Shown here: positions 1-8,554 of the stretch, piece by piece
Layout: each line of letters begins with the position of its first letter
How positions within the stretch are numbered: position 1 is the stretch's first letter
DNA from: Pseudomonadota bacterium
Lineage (GTDB): Bacteria > Pseudomonadota > Gammaproteobacteria > Steroidobacterales > Steroidobacteraceae
Direction of reading: 5' to 3'
DNA length: 64,000 nucleotides
Assembly (NCBI GenBank): GCA_025356075.1
Contig: JANXUT010000075.1
Coordinates: forward strand, 42,823 to 106,822
Notes under the pieces: model-generated
Database searches by the model: none
What the model was told of the DNA's origin: nothing
Seen by the model: only the letters and a program-made list of their open reading frames with translations
Program-made: the position numbers and the translations under genes

Positions 1-1
1 C

Positions 2-622
2 ACGCGGCGTTTTGCCGAGGCGGGCGCGGATGCCGTGCTCGCGGTGACGCCGTATTACAGCAAGCCCACCCAGGAAGGCCTGTTCCGGCACTTCACGGCA
101 ATGGCCGAGGAATCGAGCGTGCCGGTTATTCTTTATAACGTGCCGTCGCGGACGGGCGTCGACCTCCTGCCGGAGACGGCCGAGCGCCTGGCCGCCCATC
201 CGCGTATCGTCGCGCTCAAGGAGGCGACGGGGAGCCTGCCGCGCCTCAAGGAGCTGCGGGAACGCTGCGGCGAGGACCTCCAGCTCCTCTCGGGCGACGA
301 CCCGACGGCGGCGGAGGCCCTGTTGGCCGGGGCGAGCGGCGTCATTTCGGTGACGGCCAACGCCGCCCCGCGGGCGATGCGCGAATTGTGTGCCGCGGCC
401 GCGACGGGTGTCGCCGGGCTCACGCGGGAACTGGATGCGCGCCTGCAGGTCCTACATCGGGCGCTGTTCGTGGAGTCGAATCCCATCCCGGTCAAGTGGG
501 CGGTCGAGCAGCTCGGGCTCATCCGCGGCGGCATACGCCTGCCGCTGACGCGACTGACGGCGGACGGTCAAAATCTGGTGCGCGAAGCGATGCGCGCCGC
601 GGGGGTCGAATGCGCGCTTTGA
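2..622 (+). CDS. dapA: 4-hydroxy-tetrahydrodipicolinate synthase, 3' part
   Basis: DapA condenses pyruvate with aspartate semialdehyde, the first step of the diaminopimelate/lysine branch, in the cytoplasm. The reading frame is already open at base 2, so the gene is cut by the window edge; about 206 residues remain of the usual ~292, and the first ~85 are missing. Visible family motifs are the pyruvate-pocket segment VTPYYSKP, the YNVPSRTG segment, and the Schiff-base lysine in VALKEATG. The stop overlaps the start of the next small lipoprotein gene by 13 bp, which suggests co-translation. In many Gammaproteobacteria the next gene is bamC, which matters for the neighbour. Confidence 0.95.
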   Translation, partial: TRRFAEAGADAVLAVTPYYSKPTQEGLFRHFTAMAEESSVPVILYNVPSRTGVDLLPETAERLAAHPRIVALKEATGSLPRLKELRERCGEDLQLLSGDDPTAAEALLAGASGVISVTANAAPRAMRELCAAAATGVAGLTRELDARLQVLHRALFVESNPIPVKWAVEQLGLIRGGIRLPLTRLTADGQNLVREAMRAAGVECAL

Positions 623-903
623 GGGTTGTATTCGCGGTGATGCTGCTGCCGGCGCTCGGCGCCTGCCACCTCTTTCACCATAAGCCGAGTGCCGAGGAAT
701 GCTCGGTCCGCTCGCCCTACCTGCACGCGCAGGCGGTACCCATGCTGCACGCGGCCGAGGGCCTGCCGGCGCCGAACACGCACAATTCGCTCAAGATCAC
801 CGACGACGTGGCGGCCGCCAAGCCCCACGCCCCAGGCACCGCCTGCCTCGATTCGCCGCCGAATTTCTACTCCGATCGCCCGAAACCGGCCACCGCCAAG
901 TGA
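610..903 (+). CDS. Small lipoprotein, possible minimal BamC
   Basis: This gene encodes a 97-residue lipoprotein. The N-terminus has a basic start, a hydrophobic stretch and a lipobox L-G-A-C with the lipidated Cys at residue 19. It starts at an ATG inside the end of dapA (13-bp overlap). The position directly after dapA is that of bamC (nlpB) in enterobacteria. After the Cys the sequence YLHAQAVPMLHAAEGLPAP resembles, from memory, the unstructured N-terminal segment of BamC that wraps BamD (Tyr-Leu-x-Ala, then Leu-His-Ala and a Gly-Leu/Met). The two helix-grip domains of full BamC are absent, because the protein ends about 50 residues later. Lipoprotein status is seen directly; BamC-like function is inference. 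Confidence 0.75.
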   Translation: MRALRVVFAVMLLPALGACHLFHHKPSAEECSVRSPYLHAQAVPMLHAAEGLPAPNTHNSLKITDDVAAAKPHAPGTACLDSPPNFYSDRPKPATAK

Positions 904-918
904 ACCCGTGCCGCGGGT

Positions 919-947
919 TTGCCTCGCCGGCGATGCGCGGTTAGGCT
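919..947 (+). promoter_or_regulatory. Putative sigma70 promoter of tRNA-Ser
   Basis: A -35 like TTGCCT (919-924) and a -10 like TAGGCT (942-947) are separated by 17 bp. A GC-rich discriminator follows and the tRNA begins at 959. The boxes match the consensus only partly; the spacing and position are right for a stable-RNA promoter. Confidence 0.4.
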
Positions 948-958
948 TGCGACCCGCC

Positions 959-1049
959 GGAGAGGTGGCCGAGCGGTCGAAGGCGCTGGACTGGAATTCC
1001 AGTAATACCCAAAAGGTATTCGTGGGTTCGAATCCCACCCTCTCCGCCA
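959..1049 (+). tRNA. tRNA-Ser (anticodon GGA)
   Basis: This is a 91-nt class II tRNA with an encoded CCA. The acceptor GGAGAGG (959-965) pairs with CCTCTCC (1039-1045), followed by the discriminator G and CCA. The anticodon stem CTGGA/TCCAG encloses a CTGGAAT loop, giving anticodon GGA (UCC/UCU serine codons). A long variable arm and the T-arm loop TTCGAAT are present. The order tRNA-Ser, SRP RNA, dnaX is a known gammaproteobacterial arrangement. Confidence 0.97.
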
Positions 1050-1132
1050 CCCAATTCTTGAGGCCCCCGGCCGTGCCGCGGCAGGCGCCCGGCATCCCGG
1101 GTGGCGCCGCGCCAAGCCGGCCGGGACGCGAA

Positions 1133-1161
1133 TTGACGCTCGCCGGGCCCCCGTGTAACGT
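1133..1161 (+). promoter_or_regulatory. Putative sigma70 promoter upstream of SRP RNA
   Basis: TTGACG (1133-1138) and TAACGT (1156-1161) are exactly 17 bp apart, a good match to sigma70 consensus. The predicted start near 1168 is about 70 nt before the mature 5' end of the SRP RNA. It would therefore drive a precursor, or SRP RNA together with dnaX. No better promoter is visible closer to the RNA. Confidence 0.5.
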
Positions 1162-1239
1162 CGCGCGGCCTCGAGAACCCGGTTTCGGCGCACGCGGGCG
1201 GCGCCCGAACGTTCGTCGGGCAGATCCTATTTTTTCAAT

Positions 1240-1354
1240 GGTGGCCCGCGTCGGTTCCTCCGCGACGATCAGCCGTAAACCCCGTCAGGCCCGGAAGGGA
1301 GCAGCGGCAGCGGTGCGATCGGGTGCCGGAGGGGTGCTGGCGCGGGCTGCCACC
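1240..1354 (+). ncRNA. ffs: Signal recognition particle RNA, small bacterial (4.5S) type
   Basis: This is the RNA scaffold of the signal recognition particle, which binds Ffh and targets membrane proteins co-translationally. The conserved domain IV core is present around 1286-1306: GTCAGGCCCGGAAGG with the GGAA tetraloop, followed by GAGCAGC. The ends pair over a long helix: GGTGGC with CGCG at the 5' end (from 1240), and CGCGGGC then GCCACC at the 3' end (to 1354). About 115 nt is the usual size for the single-hairpin form. It sits between tRNA-Ser and dnaX, as in related bacteria. Exact ends are estimated from the terminal helix. Confidence 0.95.
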
Positions 1355-1389
1355 CACTTGCGCCCGTGGCGATCCGGGCACGGGAATCC

Positions 1390-2982
1390 ATGAGCTACCT
1401 GGTGCTGGCGCGCAAATGGCGGCCACGCTCATTCGCTGAGCTGGTCGGCCAGGAACATGTCGTGCGGGCGCTGACCAACGCGCTCGACAGCGGCCGCATC
1501 CACCATGCGTTCCTGTTCACGGGCACCCGCGGCGTCGGCAAGACGACGATCGCGCGGATCCTCGCCAAGGCGCTCAACTGCGAGACCGGCGTCAAGGCGA
1601 AACCCTGTGGCGTCTGCTCGGCCTGCCGCGAGATCGACGAGGGACGCTTCGTCGATCTGATCGAGGTCGACGCCGCCTCGCGCACCAAGGTCGAGGACAC
1701 GCGCGAGATGCTCGAGAACGTGCAGTACGCGCCGGCCAGCGGGCGCTACAAGGTCTACCTGATCGACGAAGTGCACATGCTCTCGGGGCACTCGTTCAAT
1801 GCGCTCCTGAAGACGCTCGAGGAGCCGCCGCCGCACGTCAAGTTCCTGCTCGCGACGACCGACCCGCAGAAGCTCCCGATCACGGTACTGTCGCGCTGCC
1901 TGCAGTTCCACCTGAAGCGACTGCCGGCCGCGCTCATCACCGAGCGGATGGCCACGATCCTCGCGGCCGAGTCGGTCGCCTTCGAGCCACCGGCGTTGCC
2001 GCTGCTGGCACGGGCCGCGGACGGGAGCCTGCGCGACGCGCTTTCGCTCCTTGACCAGGCGCTCGTGTTCGGCGCCGGCAAGATCATCGAGGGCGACGTC
2101 CGCGCGATGCTCGGCACCATCGACCGCGGCCATGTCGCGCGGCTGATCGAATGCCTCGCTGCCGGGGATGCCGCCGCGCTCGTCGCGGTGCTCGGCGCGC
2201 TCGATGAACAGGCGCCCGACTACGACCAGGTGCTCGCGGAGCTCGCGGCGCTGCTCGAGCGCCTCGCGCTCGTGCAGCTCGTGCCGGACTCGGGCGCCGA
2301 TGGCGGCTTCGACCCGGAGCTCCTCGCTGCGCTCGCGCCTCGCTTCGCCGCCGAAGACCTGCAGCTCTACTACCAGATCGCGCTGCTCGGTCGGCGCGAC
2401 CTCGACCTTGCGCCGGACCCCCGCGTCGGCTTCGAGATGACGCTGCTCAGGATGCTCGCGTTCCGGCCGGTGCCGGCGGACGCAACCGAAGGTTCCGCGC
2501 CGCGCGCACCGGCCGCGGTAGCGCCGTCCGCGCCGCGCGCGGCAATGCCCGCGCCCGCGGCGGCGCCGGCCAGCGCGCGGCCGGGCGCCGCGAGCGACTG
2601 GCAGGAACTGCTCGCGGGCCTCGAGATCAGCGGGGCGGCACGCCAGCTGGCCGCCAACTGCGTCTGGGTCGGGCGCGAGGGTGACGTGGTCCGCCTGAAG
2701 CTCGACCGACGCAGCGAGAGCCTGCGCACCGGGGCGACGGAGGAGCGCCTCGCGCAGGCGCTGGCCCGGCACTTCGGCGCCGGCATCCGGCTGGTCATCG
2801 AGCGCGACGAGTCCGTGCAGGCCCCGGAGGTCGCCGACACCCCGGCGCGACGCGAAGCGAAGGCCGCCGAGGCCCAGGTCGCGCAGGCCCGCGCGGTGCT
2901 CGAGGCGGACCCGACCGTGCGGGCGCTGCGCGAGAAGTTCGGGGCCACAGTCCAGGCGGAGTCGGTCAAGCCGCTCCGTTAA
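1390..2982 (+). CDS. dnaX: DNA polymerase III subunits tau (and gamma)
   Basis: DnaX is the clamp-loader ATPase that loads the beta clamp and couples polymerase cores at the replication fork. I chose the ATG at 1390 because [12 protein letters not shown] is the conserved family start; an in-frame GTG at 1366 would only add an unrelated octapeptide. Visible features in the 530 residues are the P-loop [10 protein letters not shown] (around 44-53), a four-cysteine zinc module (Cys64, 73, 76, 79), the Walker B DEVH (126-129), and an Ala/Pro-rich linker around 375-410 before the tau-specific C-terminus. No A-rich slippery heptamer is visible, so production of a short gamma form by frameshifting cannot be argued from sequence. 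ybaB and recR follow immediately. Confidence 0.97.
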   Translation: MSYLVLARKWRPRSFAELVGQEHVVRALTNALDSGRIHHAFLFTGTRGVGKTTIARILAKALNCETGVKAKPCGVCSACREIDEGRFVDLIEVDAASRTKVEDTREMLENVQYAPASGRYKVYLIDEVHMLSGHSFNALLKTLEEPPPHVKFLLATTDPQKLPITVLSRCLQFHLKRLPAALITERMATILAAESVAFEPPALPLLARAADGSLRDALSLLDQALVFGAGKIIEGDVRAMLGTIDRGHVARLIECLAAGDAAALVAVLGALDEQAPDYDQVLAELAALLERLALVQLVPDSGADGGFDPELLAALAPRFAAEDLQLYYQIALLGRRDLDLAPDPRVGFEMTLLRMLAFRPVPADATEGSAPRAPAAVAPSAPRAAMPAPAAAPASARPGAASDWQELLAGLEISGAARQLAANCVWVGREGDVVRLKLDRRSESLRTGATEERLAQALARHFGAGIRLVIERDESVQAPEVADTPARREAKAAEAQVAQARAVLEADPTVRALREKFGATVQAESVKPLR

Positions 2983-2998
2983 TTCCGAGGTAGCACGC

Positions 2999-3322
2999 AT
3001 GAAAGGTGGAATCGGCAACCTGATGCGCCAGGCGCAGCAGATGCAGGAGAACCTGGCGAAGGCCCAGGCAGAACTCGTGACGCTCGAGGTGACGGGCGAG
3101 TCGGGCGGCGGCATGGTGAAGGTGCGCATGAATGGCAAGCACGAGGTGCAGCGCGTCACGATCGACCCGTCGGTCGCGGGCGATGATCGGGAGCTCCTCG
3201 AGGACCTGCTGACGGCGGCATTCAACGATGCCGTCCGCAAGGTCGAGTCCCAGACACAAGCGAAGTTCGCCGGGATGATGGGCGGCATGCAGCTGCCGCC
3301 CGGCTTCAAGCTGCCGTTCTAG
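2999..3322 (+). CDS. ybaB: YbaB/EbfC family nucleoid-associated protein
   Basis: A 107-residue member of the YbaB/EbfC family, a small dimeric DNA-binding protein of the nucleoid. It starts [19 protein letters not shown] and has the typical helix-strand-helix pattern with the [12 protein letters not shown] segment. Length and start match the family. It lies 16 bp after dnaX and 5 bp before recR, the conserved dnaX-ybaB-recR order, so the three genes are probably co-transcribed. A specific role is not deducible; the family is loosely tied to recombinational repair by this context. Confidence 0.95.
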   Translation: MKGGIGNLMRQAQQMQENLAKAQAELVTLEVTGESGGGMVKVRMNGKHEVQRVTIDPSVAGDDRELLEDLLTAAFNDAVRKVESQTQAKFAGMMGGMQLPPGFKLPF

Positions 3323-3327
3323 GCCTC

Positions 3328-3927
3328 GTGAACTACTCGCCCGCTCTCGCACACCTGCTGGCGGCGTTTCGACGCCTGCCGGGCGTAGGTCCCAAGACCG
3401 CGCAGCGCATGGCCTTCCACCTGCTCGAGCGCGACCGCGACGGCGCGCTCGATTTGAGCCGCGCGCTCGCCGGCGCCCTCGAGACGATCGGGCACTGCAA
3501 GCGCTGCCGCATGCTGACCGACGGCGAGCTCTGCCCGATCTGCTCGAGCACGCAGCGCGATAACGGGCTCATCTGCGTGGTCGAGTCACCGGCGGACGTC
3601 GTGGCGGTCGAGCAGTCGGGGGGCTTTCGCGGCCGCTACTTCGTGCTGATGGGCCACCTGTCGCCGCTCGATGGCGTGGGTCCGGCCGAACTCGGCATCG
3701 ATTCGCTCGAGCTCCTGCTCGGCGAGGATGGCGTGCGCGAAATGATTGTCGCGACGAACCCGACCGTCGAGGGCGACGCGACCGCGCATTTCCTCGGCGA
3801 ACTCGCCGCGCGGCGGGGTGTGCGCGCGAGTCGGATTGCGCACGGCGTGCCGGTTGGCGGCGAACTCGAGTACGTCGACGGCGGTACGCTCGCGCACGCG
3901 CTCGCCGGGCGCCAGACGCTTACCTGA
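3328..3927 (+). CDS. recR: Recombination mediator RecR
   Basis: RecR works with RecF and RecO to load RecA on SSB-coated gaps. The 199-residue protein shows the N-terminal helix-hairpin-helix ([17 protein letters not shown], about 17-33), the C4 zinc finger (Cys57, 60, 69, 72) and a Toprim domain starting near [15 protein letters not shown]. The start is a GTG 5 bp after ybaB; the usual RecR start MxYSPAL supports it. Its end overlaps the convergent rsgA stop by 8 bp, so no intergenic terminator exists here. Confidence 0.97.
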   Translation: MNYSPALAHLLAAFRRLPGVGPKTAQRMAFHLLERDRDGALDLSRALAGALETIGHCKRCRMLTDGELCPICSSTQRDNGLICVVESPADVVAVEQSGGFRGRYFVLMGHLSPLDGVGPAELGIDSLELLLGEDGVREMIVATNPTVEGDATAHFLGELAARRGVRASRIAHGVPVGGELEYVDGGTLAHALAGRQTLT

Positions 3928-4885
3928 CTCGGTCGCGGCCGCGCCGCTCCGGGAAGCGCGCAGCGAATTCGCGCGCGAGCTCAACCAGCCGCCGGTAGCT
4001 CTCGAAGCGCCGACCGTGGATGGTGCCGGCCTCGACGGCGGCTCGCACCGTACACGCGGGCTCGCGCGCGTGCAGGCAGTCCTGGAAGCGACAGCCCGCG
4101 GCGGCCCGCGCGATCTCGACGAAGCCCGAGCCTACGTCCCGGATCGCCGGCAGCGGCGGGGAGTAGTCGCGTACGCCCGGCGAATCGATGAGGTCCCCGC
4201 CAGTCGCGAGGCGGTGCAGCACCGCCGTCGTCGTCGTGTGCCGACCTTCCTCCGACGCGACCGAGATCTCCTGGGTTACCGCGCGCGCTTCGGGCACGAG
4301 CGCGTTGAGGAGACTCGACTTGCCAGTCCCCGACTGGCCGACGAGCACGCTGATGTTGGCGCCGAGTTCCGCCGCGAGTGCGCCGATGCCGGGGGCGGCG
4401 CGCGCCGAGGTCGCGACGATCCGGTAGCCGACGGCCGTATACACGGCGAGTTCGCTCGCGATTGCCCCCGGCACGCCAAGCTCCGCCTTGTTGAGCGCGA
4501 TCACCGCGCGAATTCCGCACCACGCGGCGCCGGCGAGGTAGCGGTCGATGACGAACCAGTCGGGAACCGGCAGCGGCGCAACGACTGCGACGAGCTGGGT
4601 GAGGTTCGCGACAACCGGCTCGCTCTGGCCGCTGCTTGCGAGCCGCGCGAGCGTCGCGCGCCGCGGCGTCAGTTCATAGACGATGCCCTGGGCCGGATCC
4701 GCCGCATCGTAGCCCCAGCGCACGCCGTCGCCGCAAACGACGAGCAGCTTGCGGCCGTGCAGGCGGCAGGGCACGCGCCGACCGGCGCCGTCCTCGACCT
4801 CGACCTGGTGGTGGCCGTGGCGCGCGACGACGCGCCCGTCCACGAGGTCCGCCGGCGTCCTTGGCGCTCGCGGCTGTGGCCTCAA
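3920..4885 (-). CDS. rsgA: Small ribosomal subunit biogenesis GTPase RsgA
   Basis: RsgA is a circularly permuted GTPase that checks late maturation of the 30S subunit. The predicted order is an N-terminal OB fold, then the GTPase motifs in permuted order: NKAE (G4), the P-loop GQSGTGKSS (G1), a threonine-rich HTTTT switch (G2) and DSPGVRDY (G3). A C-terminal zinc region follows with Cys/His in [15 protein letters not shown]. The start is not certain: a TTG at 4885 overlaps the TGA of the upstream M48 gene (TTGA) and has an AAGG-type ribosome site; a GTG at 4843 is the alternative. Length is 321 or 307 residues, both normal. The gene reads with the M48 protease. Confidence 0.93.
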   Translation of the reverse strand: MRPQPRAPRTPADLVDGRVVARHGHHQVEVEDGAGRRVPCRLHGRKLLVVCGDGVRWGYDAADPAQGIVYELTPRRATLARLASSGQSEPVVANLTQLVAVVAPLPVPDWFVIDRYLAGAAWCGIRAVIALNKAELGVPGAIASELAVYTAVGYRIVATSARAAPGIGALAAELGANISVLVGQSGTGKSSLLNALVPEARAVTQEISVASEEGRHTTTTAVLHRLATGGDLIDSPGVRDYSPPLPAIRDVGSGFVEIARAAAGCRFQDCLHAREPACTVRAAVEAGTIHGRRFESYRRLVELAREFAARFPERRGRDRVR

Positions 4886-6123
4886 GCGCCCTTCTCGATG
4901 GCGGCAATGCGCGCGAGCGCCGGCGGGTGGGAGTCGTGCCAGGCGGAGTAGAGCGCATCCGGGGTCAGTGTCGAGGCATTGTCGCGGTAGAGCTTCACGA
5001 GTGCCGCCGCGAGCGCCCGACCGTCGCTGTGCTCGAGCGCAAAGCGGTCCGCCTGGTACTCGTGGCGGCGGGACCACCAGCTGCCGAGCGGCGCGAGCGG
5101 AAACGTAAAGACGGGAATCACCAGCGCGAATAGCAGCAGCGCCGCATGGGTGCTCGGGCTCGGCACGCCGAAGGCGGTGAAGAACACCGGCGCGCGCGCA
5201 GCCAGCCCGAGCACCGCGAAGCCGACGAGCGCCGCGCCGAAGCTGAGCAAGAGCCGCTGGCGGATGTGGTGCAGCCTGAAATGGCCGAGCTCGTGCGCGA
5301 GCACGGCCTCGACCTCGATGGGTTCGAGGCGCTCGAGCAGCGTGTCGAACAGCACGATGCGCTTGCTTCGGCCGACGCCCGTGAAATAGGCATTGCCATG
5401 GCTCGAGCGGCGTGAGCCATCCATCACGAAGACGCCATCGGCAGCGAAGCCGCAGCGGCGCATGATGCGCTCCACCGCCTCGCGCAGCGCGCCCGCCTCG
5501 AGCGGGCGGAAGCGGTTGAAGAGCGGCGCGATCACGCGCGGCCAGGCAAAGCTGACGATCAGGCCGAAGGCGACCCACGCGGCCCACGCATACAGCCACC
5601 AGAGCGCGCCGGCCGCCGCCATCAGCCAGAGGATGAGCGCGAGGAGCGGCAAGCCGAGTACGACGGCGATGCCGAGCGAGCGTACTAGGTCGAGCGCGAA
5701 CAGCGCCGGCGTCGTGCGATTGAACCCGAAGCGCGCCTCGATTCTGAACGTCGAGTAGAGGCTGAGCGGGAGACCGACAACCGACATGAGCAGGGCGAGG
5801 AGCGAGAGCGTCGCGACGCCGTGCCAGAGCGGCGGGAGGTGTAGCGCACCCACCCGGGCATCGAGCGCCGCGAACCCGCCGCCGAGCGTGATCACGAGGA
5901 GCAGGGCCGCCTCGAGCACGAGTTCGAGCCGGCCGAGCGCGAGGCGCGCGGCGTTGTAGTCAGCCGCGCGTTCGTGGTCGGCGAGCGGGATGGCGGCGGC
6001 GAATGGCGGCGGCACCGCGCCGCGGTGCGCGCGCACGGACCTGAGCTGGCGCGTGGCGAGCCACCAGCGCACGCCGACCATCAGTGTCAAAGCCAGGATG
6101 AACAGGGTCGTGAGGATCTGCAT
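4882..6123 (-). CDS. M48 family (Ste24-like) integral membrane metallopeptidase
   Basis: This is a 413-residue membrane zinc protease of the CAAX-protease/Ste24 type. It has at least six hydrophobic segments, the zinc motif HELGH at about 277-281 within AVLAHELGHFRLHH, and a distal glutamate region EYQADRFAL about 80 residues later. The segment GSRRSSHGNAYFTGVG before the zinc site is typical of the family. In bacteria these enzymes usually act in membrane-protein quality control rather than prenyl processing; the substrate here is unknown. The stop overlaps the proposed rsgA start. Confidence 0.93.
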   Translation of the reverse strand: MQILTTLFILALTLMVGVRWWLATRQLRSVRAHRGAVPPPFAAAIPLADHERAADYNAARLALGRLELVLEAALLLVITLGGGFAALDARVGALHLPPLWHGVATLSLLALLMSVVGLPLSLYSTFRIEARFGFNRTTPALFALDLVRSLGIAVVLGLPLLALILWLMAAAGALWWLYAWAAWVAFGLIVSFAWPRVIAPLFNRFRPLEAGALREAVERIMRRCGFAADGVFVMDGSRRSSHGNAYFTGVGRSKRIVLFDTLLERLEPIEVEAVLAHELGHFRLHHIRQRLLLSFGAALVGFAVLGLAARAPVFFTAFGVPSPSTHAALLLFALVIPVFTFPLAPLGSWWSRRHEYQADRFALEHSDGRALAAALVKLYRDNASTLTPDALYSAWHDSHPPALARIAAIEKGA

Positions 6124-6157
6124 CGGCGGGTCCCGCGGGTGGCGGCACTGTAGCCTC

Positions 6158-6166
6158 TGCTAGAAT
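6158..6166 (+). promoter_or_regulatory. Putative extended -10 promoter of orn
   Basis: TGC followed by TAGAAT (6161-6166) forms an extended -10 with no recognisable -35. A start near 6173 would leave about a 12-nt leader before the orn ATG. Position between the divergent M48 and orn genes supports it. Confidence 0.4.
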
Positions 6167-6184
6167 CAGCGGCAACCGAACGCC

Positions 6185-6736
6185 ATGCCGCAACACCCCG
6201 ACAACCTCGCCTGGATCGATCTTGAGATGACCGGGCTCGCGCCCGACACCGACCGGATCATCGAGGTCGCGACCATCGTCACGGATCGCGACCTCAACGT
6301 GCTGGCGGAGGGCCCGACGCTCGCCGTGCACCAGTCGGAGGCGGCGCTCGCGGCGATGGATGCCTGGAACCAGCGCACGCACGGCGCGAGTGGCCTCATC
6401 GAGCGCGTGCGGGCGAGCGGCGTCGATGAGGCCGCGGCCGAGCGGCGCACGATCGAGTTCCTGAGCGAATGGCTCGCGCCCGGCGCATCGCCCATGTGCG
6501 GCAACAGCATCTGCCAGGACCGGCGCTTCCTCGCCCGCTGGATGCCGGCGCTCGAGAAGTTCTTCCACTACCGCAACCTTGACGTGAGCACGCTTAAGGA
6601 GCTCGCGCGTCGCTGGGCGCCGGCGGCGCTCGCCGGCGTCAAGAAGTCGAACTCGCACCAGGCGCTCGATGACGTGCGTGACTCGATCGCCGAGCTCAAG
6701 CACTACCGCGCGACGCTGTTCGTCCCCGGCACGTGA
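6185..6736 (+). CDS. orn: Oligoribonuclease
   Basis: Orn is a DEDDh 3'-5' exonuclease that degrades 2-5 nt RNAs, including pGpG from cyclic-di-GMP turnover. The 183-residue product has Exo [10 protein letters not shown] (Asp12, Glu14), Exo II around [12 protein letters not shown], and the C-terminal Exo III with [14 protein letters not shown], which supplies the His and Asp. Length and motif spacing are normal for the family. Its TGA overlaps the GTG of the next gene (GTGA). A diguanylate cyclase gene is present at 27.4 kb, but there is no local link. Confidence 0.97.
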   Translation: MPQHPDNLAWIDLEMTGLAPDTDRIIEVATIVTDRDLNVLAEGPTLAVHQSEAALAAMDAWNQRTHGASGLIERVRASGVDEAAAERRTIEFLSEWLAPGASPMCGNSICQDRRFLARWMPALEKFFHYRNLDVSTLKELARRWAPAALAGVKKSNSHQALDDVRDSIAELKHYRATLFVPGT

Positions 6737-8493
6737 GGGCGCTGCCGCTCGGCCGAGTGCTGCTGCTGCTCGTGCCGATCGCCTGCGTGGGACTGTTCGG
6801 ACGGGTCTACTACACTCCCGATGAGCCGCGCGAAGCGAGCCTCGTCGCCTCGATGGCCGCTCAGTCCGACAAGGCGCTGCCGGAGCTCGACGGGCGGCCG
6901 TTCGCCGAGAAACCGCCGCTCCTGTATTGGCTCGGCGCCGCGAGCACCGGGGCGCTTGGCGCGACGCCCGCGGCCGCGCGGCTGCCGAACCTCCTCTACC
7001 TGCTCGTGACCGCGCTTGCGCTCGGCGCGCTCGCCGGCCGGGCCGCGGGACGCGCCGCCGGCTTCGCAGCCGCGATCGTGGCGGTCACCTCTTTGCAGCT
7101 CTACCAGGTGCTCATCTGGCTCGCGACCGACGCCCCGCTCGTCGCCGGTGTCGCGGTGGCGCTCCTTGGCTGCTACACCGGGCTCACCGCCGTGGGTGCG
7201 CGCGAACGCGCGCTCGGCTACCTTGGTTTCAACGTCGGGCTTGGCGTCGCGTTCTTCGCCAAGGGATTCGCGGGGTGGCTCGTGCCGGTGCCAGGATTCC
7301 TGCTGGTCGTTGTGCTCGAGCGGCGCTGGCGTGAGCTGTTTCGGGTCGAGCTCATGCTTGGCGCGCTCCTCCTCGTGCTCGCGATCGGCGCGTGGGTCTA
7401 CGCGGTCGATCGGATGCCGCTCGGGCGCGAGTCGCTGAAGGTGATGTTCTGGTACAACCTGGTCGGGCGGGCGCTGCCGCTCGATGCGCCGCCGGAATTC
7501 GCCTACGCGACCGGACACCAGAATTCCTTCGGCAAGTACCTCATCGAGCTGCCGCTCTACCTGATGCCGTGGATCGCGCTGGCGCTCGCCGCCGTCCGGC
7601 GCGGCGTGCGGGGCTGGCGGGCGAGCGGTGCCGTGGGAACGGCGTGGCGGCTCGGCGTTGGCGCGATCGTGCCCGCGACGCTGTTGCTCTCCTTCGCGGC
7701 GACGGCGCGCGGCGTCTACTACGGGCCACCGGCGCTTGGCTGGGCCCTTCTGGTCGGGCTCTATGTCGGTGGTGCGGCGACCGCGCTCGATCGCCTCGAC
7801 CGCGCCTGCTGGCGCGCGACGGGCGGGCTCATCGCGCTCGTTGCCATCCTGCTCGGCGCGTGCGTCGCGCTGATCGCCTTCGCGCCGGCGCTGCGCGACC
7901 CCGGCAGCGTCGTGCTCGGGGGTGTCGCCCTCATCGCCGCGGCCGCGGCGGCCTGGCTTGGACTCACGCCACCGATCGCGGCAGCAGGCACGATGCCCCG
8001 CTATGCGCTCGCGCTCGCACTCGTGCTGACGCTGGTCGTCGCGCCGCTCCTTGGGCAGCTGAATGCCTGGCAGGACCTGAAGGCCCTGGCCGGGCGAATT
8101 ACGACGTCCGCCGGCGCGCGGCCGCTCATTGCGCTCGGGGCGGACGAGACGACGGTCGCGATGCTCTCGTTGTACATCCCGCCGCGGGAGCGGGGCGCCG
8201 TACTCACGTCGAACTCGGAGCAGGCGCTCGCCGCCGCGCGCCGCGCGCTCGCCGCGAGCCGCGGTGAGGCAAGGATCCTCTGGCTGGTTCCTGGCGGCGT
8301 ACGCTGGGGTCGCTCGGACTGGCTCGCCTTCCTCGGCTACGGCGACCAGCGCGCCTGGCCGCGGCCGACGGTCGTGCCACCGGCCGGTCTGGGGCCCGTG
8401 CGCCTCGAGTGTGTCGTCGGCCGGCCGGGTGGCCGCAGCTTCGCGCTGCTCGCCTCCGCCGACGCCGCGCCCTCCGGCGCGGCCTGCCGCTGA
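6733..8493 (+). CDS. ArnT-like glycosyltransferase (GT39/GT83 family)
   Basis: A 586-residue polytopic inner-membrane protein of the ArnT / dolichyl-phosphate-mannosyltransferase-like superfamily, which moves a sugar from a polyprenyl-phosphate donor to an acceptor on the periplasmic side. The hallmark is the first periplasmic loop [11 protein letters not shown] (around 26-36) with the acidic catalytic Asp-Glu, followed by [11 protein letters not shown]. About 10-12 hydrophobic helices follow, then a soluble C-terminal tail from roughly residue 450. The GTG start overlaps the orn stop in a GTGA. Whether the acceptor is lipid A, another glycolipid or a protein cannot be told; no arn operon genes are nearby. 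Confidence 0.88.
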   Translation: MRALPLGRVLLLLVPIACVGLFGRVYYTPDEPREASLVASMAAQSDKALPELDGRPFAEKPPLLYWLGAASTGALGATPAAARLPNLLYLLVTALALGALAGRAAGRAAGFAAAIVAVTSLQLYQVLIWLATDAPLVAGVAVALLGCYTGLTAVGARERALGYLGFNVGLGVAFFAKGFAGWLVPVPGFLLVVVLERRWRELFRVELMLGALLLVLAIGAWVYAVDRMPLGRESLKVMFWYNLVGRALPLDAPPEFAYATGHQNSFGKYLIELPLYLMPWIALALAAVRRGVRGWRASGAVGTAWRLGVGAIVPATLLLSFAATARGVYYGPPALGWALLVGLYVGGAATALDRLDRACWRATGGLIALVAILLGACVALIAFAPALRDPGSVVLGGVALIAAAAAAWLGLTPPIAAAGTMPRYALALALVLTLVVAPLLGQLNAWQDLKALAGRITTSAGARPLIALGADETTVAMLSLYIPPRERGAVLTSNSEQALAAARRALAASRGEARILWLVPGGVRWGRSDWLAFLGYGDQRAWPRPTVVPPAGLGPVRLECVVGRPGGRSFALLASADAAPSGAACR

Positions 8494-8507
8494 GGAGCCG
8501 GCCCGAA

Positions 8508-8536
8508 TCGACAGCCCGCCGGGGCCGATCTAAGAT
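8508..8536 (+). promoter_or_regulatory. Putative sigma70 promoter of alkB
   Basis: TCGACA (8508-8513) and TAAGAT (8531-8536) are 17 bp apart, each close to consensus. The -10 lies inside a short dyad, CGATC-TAA-GATCG (8527-8539). The predicted start around 8543 falls on the GGAGG ribosome site, so the leader would be only about 12 nt. Confidence 0.45.
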
Positions 8537-8554
8537 CGATCCGGAGGTGCGCAC

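Noticed and set aside
1390..2982. Programmed frameshift site in dnaX
   Set aside because: No A-AAA-AAG type heptamer or similar slippery run is visible in the expected region.
1429..3309. Long minus-strand open frame opposite dnaX
   Set aside because: It is antisense to dnaX and ybaB, is rich in Arg/Ala/Gly low-complexity text with no domain, and results from high GC.
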